64,000 nucleotides of DNA from Mesodorylaimus sp. YZB2_4 (Eukaryota; Nematoda; Enoplea; Dorylaimida; Dorylaimidae): positions 62,001 through 126,000 of the forward strand of contig JASANH010001725.1 of the NCBI GenBank assembly GCA_030248295.1, read 5' to 3'. How positions within the stretch are numbered: the stretch's first letter is position 1; each line of letters starts with the position of its first letter. Position numbers and translations under genes: made by a program. Below are positions 1 through 18,000 of this stretch, one piece after another. The notes under the pieces are model-generated. The model worked only from the letters and a program-made list of their open reading frames with translations. It had not been told where the DNA came from and made no database searches.

Positions 1-492
1 GGCCAAGTGCTGGTATTGGTTTTGTTTGAGTGATTGAAAATTTAGTTGGCTTGAGAAGCCGTCGAGGGAAGGTAAACAGTCGCTGACAACTTTGGATTGA
101 TGCTATTATGGGTTGGTCTTTGATTTATTAATCTGCCAGTATACATCAGGTGACCATTGGAGCTAATCAGTTCAGACAGGCCTGGTTGCCCAGCGAGCTC
201 TTGGATCCTGAACGTTTTTGAGCGTCGAGTCAATGCTATCGATTCCCAAATACGAGTCCTATCGGGACAGCACGAGCAAAAGTCAAAATCTCGAAAGGAA
301 GAGGACGGTCTAAAGCAAGCCCCGAACATGTTGGAACGATAGGAGAGGATGAAAATGAGAGGGTCACTGATGGGAAAGTTGCAAATATGTGGATCTCAGA
401 TTACTCGACCCATCGATCTGTGCCCCGAGATGCAGCTAAAGCGGGATCACCTCCTTTTTCAGAGTTCACAACGGCATCACTCGACATTGGTC
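1..492. other. Upstream of the GAS1-like gene
   Basis: No gene is recognised. The downstream frame is open from 349, but the extra residues before 493 have no leader character. This part is most likely promoter and 5' UTR. Confidence 0.4.
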
Positions 493-1341
493 ATGCTCCA
501 CCTGCTCCCTCCTCTCATCTTCGTCTCTCTCCTCGTCTGGTCAGCTGCCAACACGGATCTGAACGAAACGGGTCTTTCGTTGGACCACCTTCGAACATCC
601 TCTCCCATCCCACCACCCACACCGTCGTCGTCGTGCCTCGAAGCCAAGACGGCTTGTGAGAATGACACTGATTGCTATCACCGCCTTTTCTATTCCCACA
701 CCACCTGTGTCAGTGGCGTGTGCAAGCCCCAGTGCAAAACTGCGATTCTGAGGCTTTACGAGACCAAATTGGGTCGTCTACTCTTGCACTCTGATTTCTC
801 TTGTTTGGGTATCATCATGAACTCTGTGCTCAATTGCCAGTTGGATCCGAGGAACCCAATCATGCACTGCACCTTGTCCAAACTGACCTGCGAATTGGAC
901 GACGAGTGTACAAAGCATTTCGACCAGCTGGAGACTAATTGCGAGAAGAAAGTGGACCCGTTTGTGGACTGTACGCCCGAGTGTGCCTCCTCGCTGTACA
1001 CTATCTTCGGTCATTCCATAGGCAAAACCATGGCCAACTGCACCTGCTGGTCTGATGACGACGCCTTGTGCAGGCATATGAAGGAGACTGTGATCGATTC
1101 ATGTAAAAGTGAAGCATTACATTTGATGGAGCTCAACAGCCAGCTACAGCAAACCAACACTCCATCTTGGTCAAAGGGTGCTGACCAGTCGGATTCGACC
1201 ACCAGCGATTTCAGAAATTCCAATGTAGTTGTAGTGACCAAGATTCCGAAAGGCGATGGATCTAAGAGTTCTGCTGGCATCCGTTTGCACTTTAGTGCAT
1301 TATCCGTTCTTTTAGCAATTGTATTTTTACAGTGCATGTGA
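493..1341 (+). CDS. GAS1/GDNF-receptor-like GPI-anchored cysteine-rich protein
   Basis: A single uninterrupted exon encodes about 282 residues. The frame is open further upstream from 349, but I start at 493 because that methionine begins a classical signal peptide (hydrophobic LLPPLIFVSLLVW, then SAA). Two cysteine-rich modules follow, at about residues 47-100 and 125-205. Their spacing (C-x-A-x4-C-x4-DC, CxxxC-KPQC, then paired late cysteines such as CTC) is that of the GDNF/GAS1 domain. A Ser/Thr-rich linker follows, and the protein ends in a hydrophobic tail (HFSALSVLLAIVFLQCM) after a small-residue SSAG stretch, which fits a GPI-anchor signal. There are several N-glycosylation sequons (NET, NDT, NCT). 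GAS1 proteins are GPI-anchored surface receptors or co-receptors, and vertebrate GAS1 is also intronless. The closest nematode counterpart would be the PHG-1/GAS1 type. Family assignment is good; ligand and role are not readable. Confidence 0.82.
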   Translation: MLHLLPPLIFVSLLVWSAANTDLNETGLSLDHLRTSSPIPPPTPSSSCLEAKTACENDTDCYHRLFYSHTTCVSGVCKPQCKTAILRLYETKLGRLLLHSDFSCLGIIMNSVLNCQLDPRNPIMHCTLSKLTCELDDECTKHFDQLETNCEKKVDPFVDCTPECASSLYTIFGHSIGKTMANCTCWSDDDALCRHMKETVIDSCKSEALHLMELNSQLQQTNTPSWSKGADQSDSTTSDFRNSNVVVVTKIPKGDGSKSSAGIRLHFSALSVLLAIVFLQCM

Positions 1342-1587
1342 TCTTATCTTTGTGTGCTATAATGCTACTTTTCTGGTCACTAAGACTACCTGCAGAGCTA
1401 TGGAATAGCGTGCTCCGATGATAGCTATGGAAGGAAGTTTTGTTACCGAGGGGCTGATACTAGACACCAACGGGGTAATGGATGTTCGCACAATTGAAAA
1501 TGTACTTATTCTTAGTTTCCAAGGACGAAGCACTGATAAAACAGCGAAACTAGGCGCACAGAAAACAAAAGCCCAGTTTCGCTGTCA

Positions 1588-1690
1588 TCTCGGACATGTC
1601 CCAAATTTAGGGCGGTCATGCCACCTTGATGAAGGATAGGACTAGGTTGGCCTGAGAATTACCTACGTAGGACATGTCCTCGCTGATTGA
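1588..1690 (+). repeat. Small inverted-repeat (MITE-like) fragment, copy 1
   Basis: GGACATGTCC occurs at both ends of this roughly 100-bp segment (about 1591 and 1673), followed on the right by CGCTGATTGAAAG. A related sequence lies on the other strand at about 56590-56690. The two share the order GGACATGTCCCA, a spacer, GGCGGTCAT/GACGGTCAT, then GGA-GGAC-rich sequence. Two diverged copies of a sequence with inverted ends suggest a small non-autonomous DNA transposon. Boundaries and target duplications are not clear. Confidence 0.45.
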
Positions 1691-2165
1691 AAGTAACACC
1701 TGGTTCTTGCTTATGATATTGGTAAGTGCAAGGGCAAGGAGAGATCCTCGTGATCCACAAGGTCTGATACACGCAATAGCTGTCAGAGATTTATGCACAG
1801 TGCTTGGTACATTTGCATGCCATACAGTCTAACAGAGCTCGGCAGCCAGTGTTTCTTCGACCCTGCTCTTCGCTTTTCGAGTGCTAACTACATACTTTAT
1901 TGGGCTTACACGCATCATTCGAAGCTTTATGTACATTACGTGGCGCAATCACCCAAAATCGATGCTCAAGATCACATTAACACTTGACTCCATTTAAAGA
2001 AAAGTGCATCTATGAAAATCGAAGATCTATATACTGTATACTTCGAGAGAAACAGGAACTCTGGATTTACGTAAAGCCCGCAAATTAGCGGATGTGAAAC
2101 CATGGTCTGCCTGAACCACCTCAACATGATGGTGCACTCGGCTAGCTCAGAGCCTGGTGGTGCCC

Positions 2166-2330
2166 GGGTCGTGGCCCAGATCGGTAGGCGTCTGCCTCTC
2201 ACGCAGGGTGTTCACTTACACTTACAGGGGAGGGTCCGACTTTCAGCTGGGTAAAAAATGTTTGCCGAATATGTGTTCCTTCGCCCTCGAGTGCGCTGTA
2301 TAGTGCTTGGCTATGGATAAAGTATGATAT
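2166..2330 (+). repeat. tRNA-derived SINE, family A, copy 1
   Basis: The segment starts with a tRNA-like head. GTGGCCCAGATCGGTAGG fits pol III box A. An anticodon-arm-like CTGC-CTCTCAC-GCAG would read anticodon CTC, and GAGGGTCCGACTTTC is a degenerate box B. The tail (CCCTCGAGTGCGCTGTATAG then TGCTTGGCTATGGATAAA) is shared almost base for base with a second copy on the minus strand at 54940-55102. A shared tRNA head plus unrelated tail defines a SINE family. The broken T arm and the long insert between anticodon and T arms argue against a working tRNA gene. No target duplication is obvious. Confidence 0.75.
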
Positions 2331-5300
2331 GACCTTCTAAGTGCCACATTTTCATACTTTTCCTTGACAAAGCATATGCAGTTTGTCCATCACATGAACC
2401 AAGGGTAGAAGGGGAGGGGTCTTGTAAGAAGTTTTGGGTATTCAAGGTTGTTCCTCTTTCTTTGAAGAGACCAGGAAGAATGCAACACTGAATTAGGGGG
2501 CCTTCATGACGTCGTCTCCAAAAGAACACACACAAGCATCGATTAGTACAGCGCAATGAAAGTCTACCTTTGCGCCGTCGCCCTGAAAATGATGCGTGAT
2601 GCTGTGTCTTGTTGTGCATGAACTCCCAGTCCATACGCTTCATTTGTTCGCCCTATGACTGATGTGGTTTGCTTACCTAATTTTGGTTTCGATCGACAAG
2701 TCAAGAATATTGTTTGCTAGACCCTGACATGCCCACTTGCACCTACTTACATTCCATGCTGCATGCTTGTTGCATGGCAGTAAGAACAGTAAGTGGTGAC
2801 TTGGGCTTAGAGGCCGCGGTAGCCGACTGATGTCATGGATACGATGCCTTGGATACATGGAACGTGTGCACGACGGTGCTGATGGCTTCATGCTGATCCA
2901 ACCGTCGAGCCACTTTGGACAAACTCAGGTGTAACCAACTCATTTGCAGCGTCCACCTTGACCTACGATATTGAGCGATTGGAGCTATAGACCTTTTAGG
3001 AAGCAAAGTTGTGCATGAGGATAATGGGAACGTGAAGGGGAAAGGGGTGGGATAAAGAGCAGGATCTGTGCCAGCTGAGTCTCAATTTGATGCATTGTGG
3101 TTTCAATTTCTTTTACGCAGCTATAAGACTGAGCTATGAAATTTTATGAATACATCACCCGCATAAACCGAGAAAAAGTCTGTCCTACTACACCCCTTCG
3201 TGCGTTGAGAGAAGACTGTGTTCAAAGTGGACTTTGACTACTTTTTGTTTGAAACGCGCACGCACAGTAAGTACATTCCTTCCGTAGCTTCTCCAACAGA
3301 TTTTGTACCCGTCTATAGTCAGCGTACGAGTGCGAACGAGCTTGATCGTCAGAAATATGAATAGAAAGCAAAGGTGGTGCACTACCCGGGTTCCGCTTAT
3401 CCTACGCCTGTCGCACCGCCTATGTTTCTAACCAAGTGCAGTTCACTCAAACATTGTCCAATCAGTTAAATGACCATCAATAAAACGTTTGCTCGAAACA
3501 AAGGTCCATTGTCCTGTGCTCTGTCTCCCCTCCAGCAAAAGTATTGTTCATAACTATGACTACGACGCGGTTCAAGAAAATGCGGCCCTTCGGATGTGCT
3601 AATATTACGGGTGCGAACCCTTGGCTGGCACATCAAAGACACTCCCTTCACTCATTGCATACGCCCGGTTTTCTAGTCTCGTCCCGTCGCCTCGTAGGTG
3701 CAGCCTCAGATCCCTAATCAAGACGTCCTGCTGTTCCTTCTGTGACTAATAAAGGCAATGACAATGACAGTCAGACATGCAGCTACCATCGCAACTTGCT
3801 GTACCTCTTTCACCGATCAATACCTTTTTGTCCCATAGCCACCCAGTCTATCATATTGTCGAGGCACTGCTTATCCTATGACATACATGGCGAGGCATAT
3901 TTCCATTTTCTGTCGCATCTAATCAACGCCCCTTGCTCCTTGCCCATCCCTCAGCTTCACACCTCATCCCCCCATGACTGAGCCTGGCCGACCAGCCAAT
4001 CCACTCCGCACAGCAGGCACGCAGGACAGAAATAGGAGCTCTGTAAAAAAGCATTTTCGCTGTCCTACTTTTTCATGACAATAGGATTAGGTACGTCACT
4101 CGTGTTTACCCCACTGCACCCTGCCCTATATGGCTGACTGTTGGCACCGGCTTCCTGATGTTCGTTGGTTCAGACGTGACGCTTTTGCTGGAACAGGTGC
4201 TGGAAAGAGAGCTAATGTCCCAGTTATTCACGCACTTTGTGATGTCATCGAAGCAAACTCAAACACCACCCCTTTCATCGAGAAAACTGGCTGCCACTTT
4301 CTAATTTCGGTAGATTCTTCAAGGAAATGAAACGCTAAGGGCGACTATTTTTGGCAGGATGTTATTATTTTCAGTGAGCAGACTCACAGCAGACGATTGT
4401 AATTTCTTTTCAATTTCTTCAAAACACAGAAGATTTTAGAAAGCATATAGCTTTCGATCTGCAATTTTTGAATTAGCGCCAATTTAAATAAGTCCTTGTT
4501 TGGCCTGCTTGCGAGCCGTGTGCGCGAGGGTCCGCAGTCCGCTCGGGCCGCTTTCGAACATTGGCTGGTTCTCAAGCAAGCTAGGAAGTGCTAGAAATTT
4601 TGTTAGTTTTAATTTGTGTCCGTGTCTTTTATTCAACATTTTCTGATAATGTAATGCGCGATTTCGTCAATTTGAAACTATCTGAAGGCAATATTCGCTC
4701 GTGACGCTGCTGACACAGGCTCCGTTTTTCAGTGGACTGAGCAGAACGAAGGCCTACCTACATCTTCTGTTCAAAGTAAGAAACCTTACGATTAGCATAT
4801 GTAGGAACTGAGTTTTAGCTCTATTTATGGAATATGTTACCCTCCTCCGCCACCACCGCCGCTAACTCGAGCATACAACTTTTCATTTGACTTTCCCTTT
4901 TGTCCCAACAATAGTATATGTGCTGTGGGTGCAAAATTGGATTGCTACCCATAATTTTTGACTAATTTAAATTCAATGCTTTTCAAAATTCAGCTTTTCT
5001 ATTGGCGATGCTCTGGCTTACAATCGGCTAAAAGCATTCGAAATTCAACTTGACTTTCCTATCTGGAGGCGTAAAGGGGTGCTTTGAAAATGGGAGGACA
5101 GTTTTTCGCGCTGTCCAGTTTGGACATGCAACGTTTCTTTGCTGCTAGCTAAAGTCGACCTAAAAACTTTTCAACATTCGTCTTCTGGGTCGATGGAGCG
5201 TTACCCGATGCGCGTGCCGCATTTTGAATCTTGTAATAGTATTGGGAGAAGGCTGCCCTCGGGTGGCCAGGTAAAGCCGTTTTGGATGGTTGGCCGGTTC

Positions 5301-6219
5301 GGTTGTATACAGTGCATTGATGAACGTTGTTTATGTCGAAGCGAGGTGGCTGCGCTGGTTAGTACATACATTGATGATAGTTTCACTTTTTCGCGCTTCG
5401 ATAAACTTTCAGCGCTAGCAGTAGCGAATTACCCGCGAAAGTTTCTAAAATGTAGCCTGATAGAGCTTTTGGAACGTTGATAGCATTAGATTTTTTGACG
5501 AATGCGAAATCGCTTCAGAACTGGTTTTCCGTTATTACGCTCTGTTCTGTTCATGCATCGCTGTGACAGCGTTCGAGTTGGTCCTGAGTTCGACGTACTT
5601 ACTGTACTTATCGAAGTACGGACTATTCGATGATGACGAATGGCAATGAAGCACTGCTCTACTACTCGGAGCATCGTTCTACACTTCCCAACATCCATTA
5701 TAAAACCGAAACGGTTAGCTTGCGCACGCTTGAGCGAAGACGTTGTTGGTAGTCAAAAATGCTCTTGCATTGAGCCGTTGGAATGGAGGAGCTAGCGCGC
5801 GACCTAAATAAAAAGAGAACGACCAACGTTTTTGGGGCCTCGTGAATTCCGTACTCGTTGCTTATCGTTGTTTACGGAGGCGAGTTTTCTATCTTCACTA
5901 ACCCAGGCTGCCATTTTTTAAACATCGCTTTTCGATGGACTCGTGTGCAGCATGCTGCTCAGGATTGCTTGCAAGCCCAAAAGGCTGGGGTTCGAACGTG
6001 CGCGCCCCACCTGGCTACTCTCTGATCTGGCACGAGTCTTCTAAATCTGGAGTGGAAAGGTAACTAATTCGGCATCGGACGGTCTACTGCTTTGCTACCT
6101 GGGTGGCCGGCCTGGCGGGTCGAGAAAACGGGGCTTCCTGAATTGTGCATCAGAGCAAAGGCTGCGAAAATGCATAACATATGTGTTTGACGATTAAACA
6201 CTCAGTCGACCAAGGCGGC

Positions 6220-7600
6220 TGTGACGTCATTCGGTTACGTATATTTGGTGCCAACGCGTCGGCGCCTTGGTCTGTCGATTAAGCCGCGGAATGTTTTGCT
6301 TAACGTGCGCCTGCCAGCTTTCAATTTACGGGTCGGACTGGTTGCCCGCCTCGCGCCACGTTTACTGGACGGGCCTCCACCCGCGGCGCCTCCCAGGCTC
6401 GTACCTGCGCCAGAAAGCCCTAGCGAAGGTGTGCGCTTCTCGCCGAAGATCAACGAGGAAAGTGAAGAAATATATACCTATGTGCTCCAGGTTGTCAGCT
6501 TAGAGTGCGTGCGGTTTAATTTCCAGGTTGCGCTGTTTTTTCCCGCGGGTCAGAGCTATGCGCAAAGCGAACGGGCTTGGGTGGCGAGCCGAGGCGTCGG
6601 TCCAGCAACTGCTAGCCACGAGGTTGAGTGAGGAAAGATCGAGGTCTTTTCGTTCATATAAAACTTCCTTTTCTCGAACGTCGACTTCCCGCTGACGTTT
6701 GCAGCAGATGCTCAGCCGCCATCCGCCAGAACAGTGTTGGGTGTGCGCGATAAGCGGCCGTCGGTTGATCATATGTGCTCGGCTGCTCGTCCATCGCAGT
6801 GTCATCGCTCGCTCGAACCTACTAGTCGTGGATTGGACTGAGGAGGTCGTTTCGTGTTCTTACCGCTTCCTTCGATTCAATCGCGCTTGCCAATTAGGAC
6901 GTACCGACGGGCGAGCGTTGAGGGCGCTCGTGTCTTGTGACCCCACCTATGGCCCTATTCGTACTTAACATGGCCGTTGGCAGCGAGGCGGGCTCCCCAG
7001 CGCGTAGTAACGGCCGAGGAGGCGGTGCTGTTAAGCTTCGATCCAGCCGACCGCGTGGACGCCGGTTGAAGAAGTAGTTGAAGCTTGGCTCGGGCGGCAG
7101 CAGCTTTCTCCAAGCGCCGAGGGAAAGTGGCGGCGGCGGCTATTTCTGTCCGGCCACCCTTCTATCCAAGGTAGTGCTTGTACCTATGTTGGTTCGACTC
7201 GGCGACGCCGCGTGGGCGTTGCGCGAGCGCGCGATCGAAAAGAGGCAGAGCGGCGAGGCGACGGCGGGCGGGGTGATTTCCACGTTATTTCGGGCGGTCT
7301 AGTATAAATAGCACGGCGCCAATAAAAATAGTTACCAATTCTCAGGGCGTGATCGAAGGCGCGCGAAAACGGTCGACTAAAATAGACACGAATTTCCCAC
7401 GGTTGGCAACACGCGGGCCGGCCAGTGGCCAGCTGGCTGCTCTTATGAAAAGCATCGTGCCTGTGCGAGGGACGTGATTGGAGGTTCTGGCTCGGCTGGA
7501 CAGGTGGGACATCGAGATGTTAGCTAAACAATAGACCACATAATATGAAAGTCGTGACCGCTGCCGTTGACTTTTCGGCCGATGGCTAGCGTTTTTCGCG
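6220..7600. promoter_or_regulatory. GC/CpG-rich block, candidate MEF2 promoter region
   Basis: This stretch is visibly richer in CG dinucleotides than its surroundings (for example GCGCGAGCGCGCGATCG near 7220) and ends about 0.5 kb before the MEF2 start exon. A TATAAATA box at 7303-7310 in a GC-rich setting is a plausible core promoter on the plus strand, which would give a leader of about 780 nt. This is inference from composition and position; no transcript evidence is available here. Confidence 0.35.
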
Positions 7601-8117
7601 GCAACAAAACGAACACTTGAACGGCGCGCTGGCGCAGAAGTTGTTGGCTGACGTGCGCCTGGCCAATGTGCCCGTAGCTATGTTGATGATGATGGCTAAG
7701 AGCGGCCATGAAAGAACTGTACGAAAAGCGCGCGACAATCGAGTGTGGCGGTGGTGGAGAGAGGAGACTTGTTATTGGTCCTGCTTCTAGTACTAGTACT
7801 TTTTACTGGTAGTGGTAGCAGCTAGCATCGGCCTGTTGTCATCGCATGGCTGCATTGCTTCGATTTTTAGACGGCCAAGAGTTGTTGTTCTCGTGTCAAC
7901 GACGACGCTATCGAGGACTGCGTTCGACGAGGGAGGACAACGACGAGACTTCGTTATCGTCTTCGTGCTTAGATTTCGACGCACGTACAGTTGATATTAT
8001 TTCTTGCCTCGACCAACACCCCTTCGCCCTTTCCGTTGATCTGGTATTTTTTATTTTAACCGAATTCGGTCCTTAGAGCCGGGTTTTTCACCAACATCAT
8101 CGAGGTGACGAGCCACC

Positions 8118-13943
<5,826 letters not shown>

Positions 13944-14905
13944 TAGAAGCTTGCTTGGATGGAAGTTTGTGTATGTGTTTTCTGAAAATGTTTGAGATTG
14001 CTTTGTTTACGCGATAAGTGAAAACGCAGTCAGATGCCCAGGTAGGTGCGCTTTTTGGCATTGTAGAGCTTGAGGAGGGTTTTGCGAGAAAATGTTTATG
14101 GAAAGCGGACGATATTCTTATTTACATTCTTTCACGTGTACGCTTGCCCCAGTGTTTATGAAATGAGGTAGAAGGCAGTGTCCCGTATTGTATTTGGCTA
14201 TCGGTAGGGCTGTGCAGGCCGTTTCGTCGGGTTGTTCGTGGGCGAGATTGGACATGTAATGGAGAGAGTGTAGTCCCTTCGTTTGCCCAATTTATCGAGA
14301 CGTAGTTTTTATCTTTATGTTTTGGTTTTTTCAAAGTCGCTTTATTATGAGGGATCATCGAGCCATAGGTTGCATCGTTGGGTCTTGTACAGTGTCAGGT
14401 GTCTAGGCGAGTACTATCTCCGCATTGACAATGTCTACTTGAATTGTAACGAACGGTTGGCATTTTTTGAATTTTGCTCTTTTTTATTCCATCAGCGAAC
14501 GTCCTGTGGACGGGCTTTTTTCCTGAACCCCTACACCATTCAAAAAGTTGATGTTTTGTGAAATTTACAACTTTTTCCAACGAAATTCGGTTTTGATGTT
14601 GTGCGCATTAGGAATGTTGGTTGTCGAATACGGCTTGATATCTAGTGATCTTCGATAGGTTCGCTTTAGTCGTACGCAGTCGCGGGAGAATTTGAGCACG
14701 CCGAGCCACCCCCAATTTATAGGATTCGTGCATAGCAGGTAGATTTGTTCGGCCACCTCGAGTTGCACTTTTTATGCGTTCGCCTGTTCTTGGTTTTTCA
14801 GCTATCGCTATTCGTTCTGTACATAAGTTGAAGGCCTGCGTGTGCTAGTAGGGTCATACATGCTTGTTTCGCTGTGGACAGCGAAAGTGCATTCATAAAT
14901 TACTA

Positions 14906-14911
14906 TTTATT
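14906..14911 (-). terminator. Poly(A) signal for PIAS
   Basis: TTTATT on the plus strand is AATAAA on the minus strand, about 130 nt past the PIAS stop codon. It lies to the left of the MEF2 signal, so the two convergent transcripts would overlap by some tens of nucleotides. Confidence 0.5.
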
Positions 14912-14934
14912 TCCGAAATGTGAATTTTCTTTCA

Positions 14935-14940
14935 AATAAA
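14935..14940 (+). terminator. Poly(A) signal for MEF2
   Basis: AATAAA about 990 nt after the MEF2 stop codon, and the best plus-strand signal before the convergent PIAS gene. The interval 13944-14934 is T-rich, has no coding frame I trust, and is read as the MEF2 3' UTR. Confidence 0.5.
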
Positions 14941-15039
14941 GCGGAAAGCAAATGACTGTACAAGAAAATGAGAAGGAAACGGAACGCAGCAGACGCATCA
15001 AGAACACTGAACAGCTCAAACGGACAGCACACATTTCGA

Positions 15040-18000
15040 TTACGAGGACCTGGACGAAGAATCAGGTAAGCAACTGTTGAGAAAGTCTTGAAAATCCTGG
15101 CTCCAGCGATTGTCCCAAATCGAATCGGTAGGAGGGGTACTCGCTGCCGCAGCCGCGGCCAAGGCGGCTGCCGATGTTGACGCCGAAGTTAGGAAATCGG
15201 TAGGCACGGGATAAGCTGCTGGATTGGTGAATGAGCTCGAATTCATAAAGTAATTGCTCGTCGACGGGCCGAACCGAAGCGGCGGTGGGGGCAATCCGAA
15301 TATGTTGGCCGAGGACGAGCTGCTCGATGCACTCGAAGTCGGCATGAACGCGCTGGCCACCGACTGCTGCTGCTGCATCTGCATACGGAAGTTGTTGTTG
15401 GCACTGGCCAGCAACCTTCCGAATGTGAATGCATCGCTCGGATCCGTAAAGTCCATTCCCACGGCCGACAGCAACGGTATGCCGCATCCGAAATTGGTTC
15501 CCACACTTTGGTGATTGGCTGATGATGCAGCCGAACCCGCCAGAAACGAGGAGGCCATCAAGGCGGCCGATACGTCATTGGCAGACAATGCGGCCAGCTG
15601 CGTCGTCGGCGACCGCGACACTTGGCCGTCGGTGGACGCAATCATTGCCGCGGCGTATCGTTTCTTTGGCGGCGATATGCTCGTGGTCGTGGACTGGTGC
15701 GACATCAACGACGAGGATGTTTTTTGCCGAATAGGAACTGCAGCCGTCTTTGACAAGGCTGTCGTTGATAATGTACTGGTTGTCGCCTCAGCCGGCCACC
15801 CTGCCGTGCTCAGTCGCAGTTCACGATGGAAAGTGCCGTTTTCTCGTGGATCTTCAGGCGTGGCGTTGGGTCTAGACGGCGGCGGCGAATCCAGAACGAT
15901 AATCGACGGACTCGTACTGGCGCTGAGCGAATCACTAGCTGCTGCTATCGTTTGGGTCATACGAACACGAGGGAAAGATCCGCTTCGCCATTCCAGTATT
16001 GAGGGTGGGAAGCAAGCTCCGCTCGACGACGACTCGCTCGACTCAACTCCATTGGCGCCACGATCGTGATCTTCGTCACTGTCTTCTTCGGTCAGGTCGA
16101 TAACTTCGTTCTCAGTAGAGCCTTGCTTAGCCGTTGACGATGATGTGGTCGTTTCCGATGACGCGGCACGAATACTACTCGACGATCCCCCATCAACTGC
16201 TAAAATGAACAAGCGGGCTCATGCAGCCGCTACAAAAACTGTCCCATTAACCACTTACATATCTTTCCCCTCGCGCGCAGAAAGTTACTCGCGCCGGCCC
16301 CTGCCCATAGTATCGCCCCAACCACATTTTGCTATGCATACCTGGCGACGCAGATGAAAAACCTCCGTTTCTTTCAGGCGCTTTCCTTTTCTCCGTCGAC
16401 ACGTTGGATGTGTTATCCTCTTTCTCGATAATCGGCGCCCAGCTACCGTCCTCGTACACTTCGATCTCGCATTCGTCTTCCGTCGTCTTTTCCATCACAT
16501 CCAGAAAGTAGCTAAAGTTACAAAAACACATTCCTCAGGCTATGACGTTAAATCTCTAATGACCCGCATTCGACCTATTTTCTCCCAGCCCTAACTATAT
16601 GACAGGGAAAGGGCGAGCCATCCCGCCCCTATCTTTGTTTAATGTCGCTCTCCTATAACAGCGCGATTATGAATTTCCAGTTTTTTTGGTAAAACCCAAT
16701 TAGTATCGGCGCTTGACTAATGTGACGCAGTGCCCTGAGTGGGTATGTCTTAACGAGCCTCACCCATCCAACTGAATGTCGTCGAACGGTGTCGGCTTAT
16801 CGCAAACAGGACACGTCCACGTCGGCTTCTTCTCGTTCATTCTCAAAAATAGCTCACCATCGAAACATTGTAAGTGATTGCACTGACGTAAGCGGCACGG
16901 CAAGCGCATCCGCATTTTGCCCAGCTGAAAATACCATACCTTACACCAGTGCCCGACACGACACACACATCTGTACTTACTGGACACAACAGCGAGACAC
17001 GAAGACTCGTTGTCGCAATATCGTTATCGCCATCACCGCTCAATTTTTCTTGAACTAAAACAAAAAACACACGTTCTCCAAACATTGAAAAACCAAAAAA
17101 GAAATCTTACTCATAGCAACAGACGTAGCAGAGGGTCGTTCTCCCTTTGCTCGTAGTCTACTTAGTAACATGTTGGCCGTCACGTGACGAACGATATAAA
17201 GCGATGCTGCCCAGTGCTACAAAAAAATGCCAGTCTTTCAAATGGCCGCCACGACTCAGCTACTTCAGGCATCTGATTCCCCATGACATCTAACTCTTCC
17301 TCCATTTCCCCTTATCATATTTCCTACCAAAATGATCCAACGATTCTCATTAAAGCTTATTCCAGACCTTAACCGAAAGGACGAGAAATGAGCGAGTCAA
17401 AGAATACAGACGCTTGCTTTAACAAGTCTAACTAAAGTGCTTTAACATCTATTCATAAGCACCAGGAGCCAATGGATTCAGAAAAATGCTTGAATCATTA
17501 TTTGCAGATTCATGGCCGAGTTCACATGTTTTAGCTTAATAGCGCGGTTTTTGTGAAAGACACGGAGAAATAATTTCTTTAAAAAATGGCGTAAAATTTG
17601 CATATTTCCTCCCCAGCGCCATGCCCGTATTTGTATAAACCCTCAAGTTTTCCATGCCACAATTGCACAAACCCCTGCTGAAGCCAATGGTTGCTATTTG
17701 TGGACGCTGCATCGTGTGCATCATCATCCAGCACACGACCTTACCCGTGTCCCGTCATGATTCCAAGTGATTTGTATTCGTTGTAAGCCCGAATTCGGTC
17801 GACAATACGGCGTCACGTTAACAGGTCGACTAGGACGCTTTGGTTCTACGCCGATTTTGTTTGTTGGAATTGGATTCTAAAAAAAGACCTCTCGTCAGTT
17901 ATTCTCGCACTAAACTCTGATATTTCTGGCGCTCATTCCACATGTACATGAACTACCCGGAATGAAACACAAAAAAGTCTTTTGACTAAAATCCAACATT

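Larger units (their letters stand above)
1342..8117. other. Gene-free interval upstream of MEF2
   Basis: No open frame here has recognisable domains, splice structure or coding-like composition. The only structured elements I see are an inverted-repeat fragment at about 1588-1690, a tRNA-derived SINE at 2166-2330, and a GC-rich stretch at about 6.2-7.6 kb ending in a TATA-like site. The longest frame (6221-6631) lies in that GC-rich stretch and resembles no family I know. The right part probably holds MEF2 promoter and 5' leader sequence. Confidence 0.6.

Noticed and set aside
5139..5480. 113-codon open frame on the plus strand
   Set aside because: No family resemblance, no splice signals or neighbours that explain it, and base composition like the surrounding intergenic DNA.
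6221..6631. 136-codon open frame in the GC-rich block
   Set aside because: CG-rich DNA has few stop codons in any frame. The translation has no recognisable domain or splice context, and other frames in the block are open too.
15515..16069. 184-codon plus-strand frame opposite PIAS
   Set aside because: It is the antisense shadow of the low-complexity last PIAS exon, which has the conserved SIM motif and the correct splice phase on the minus strand.
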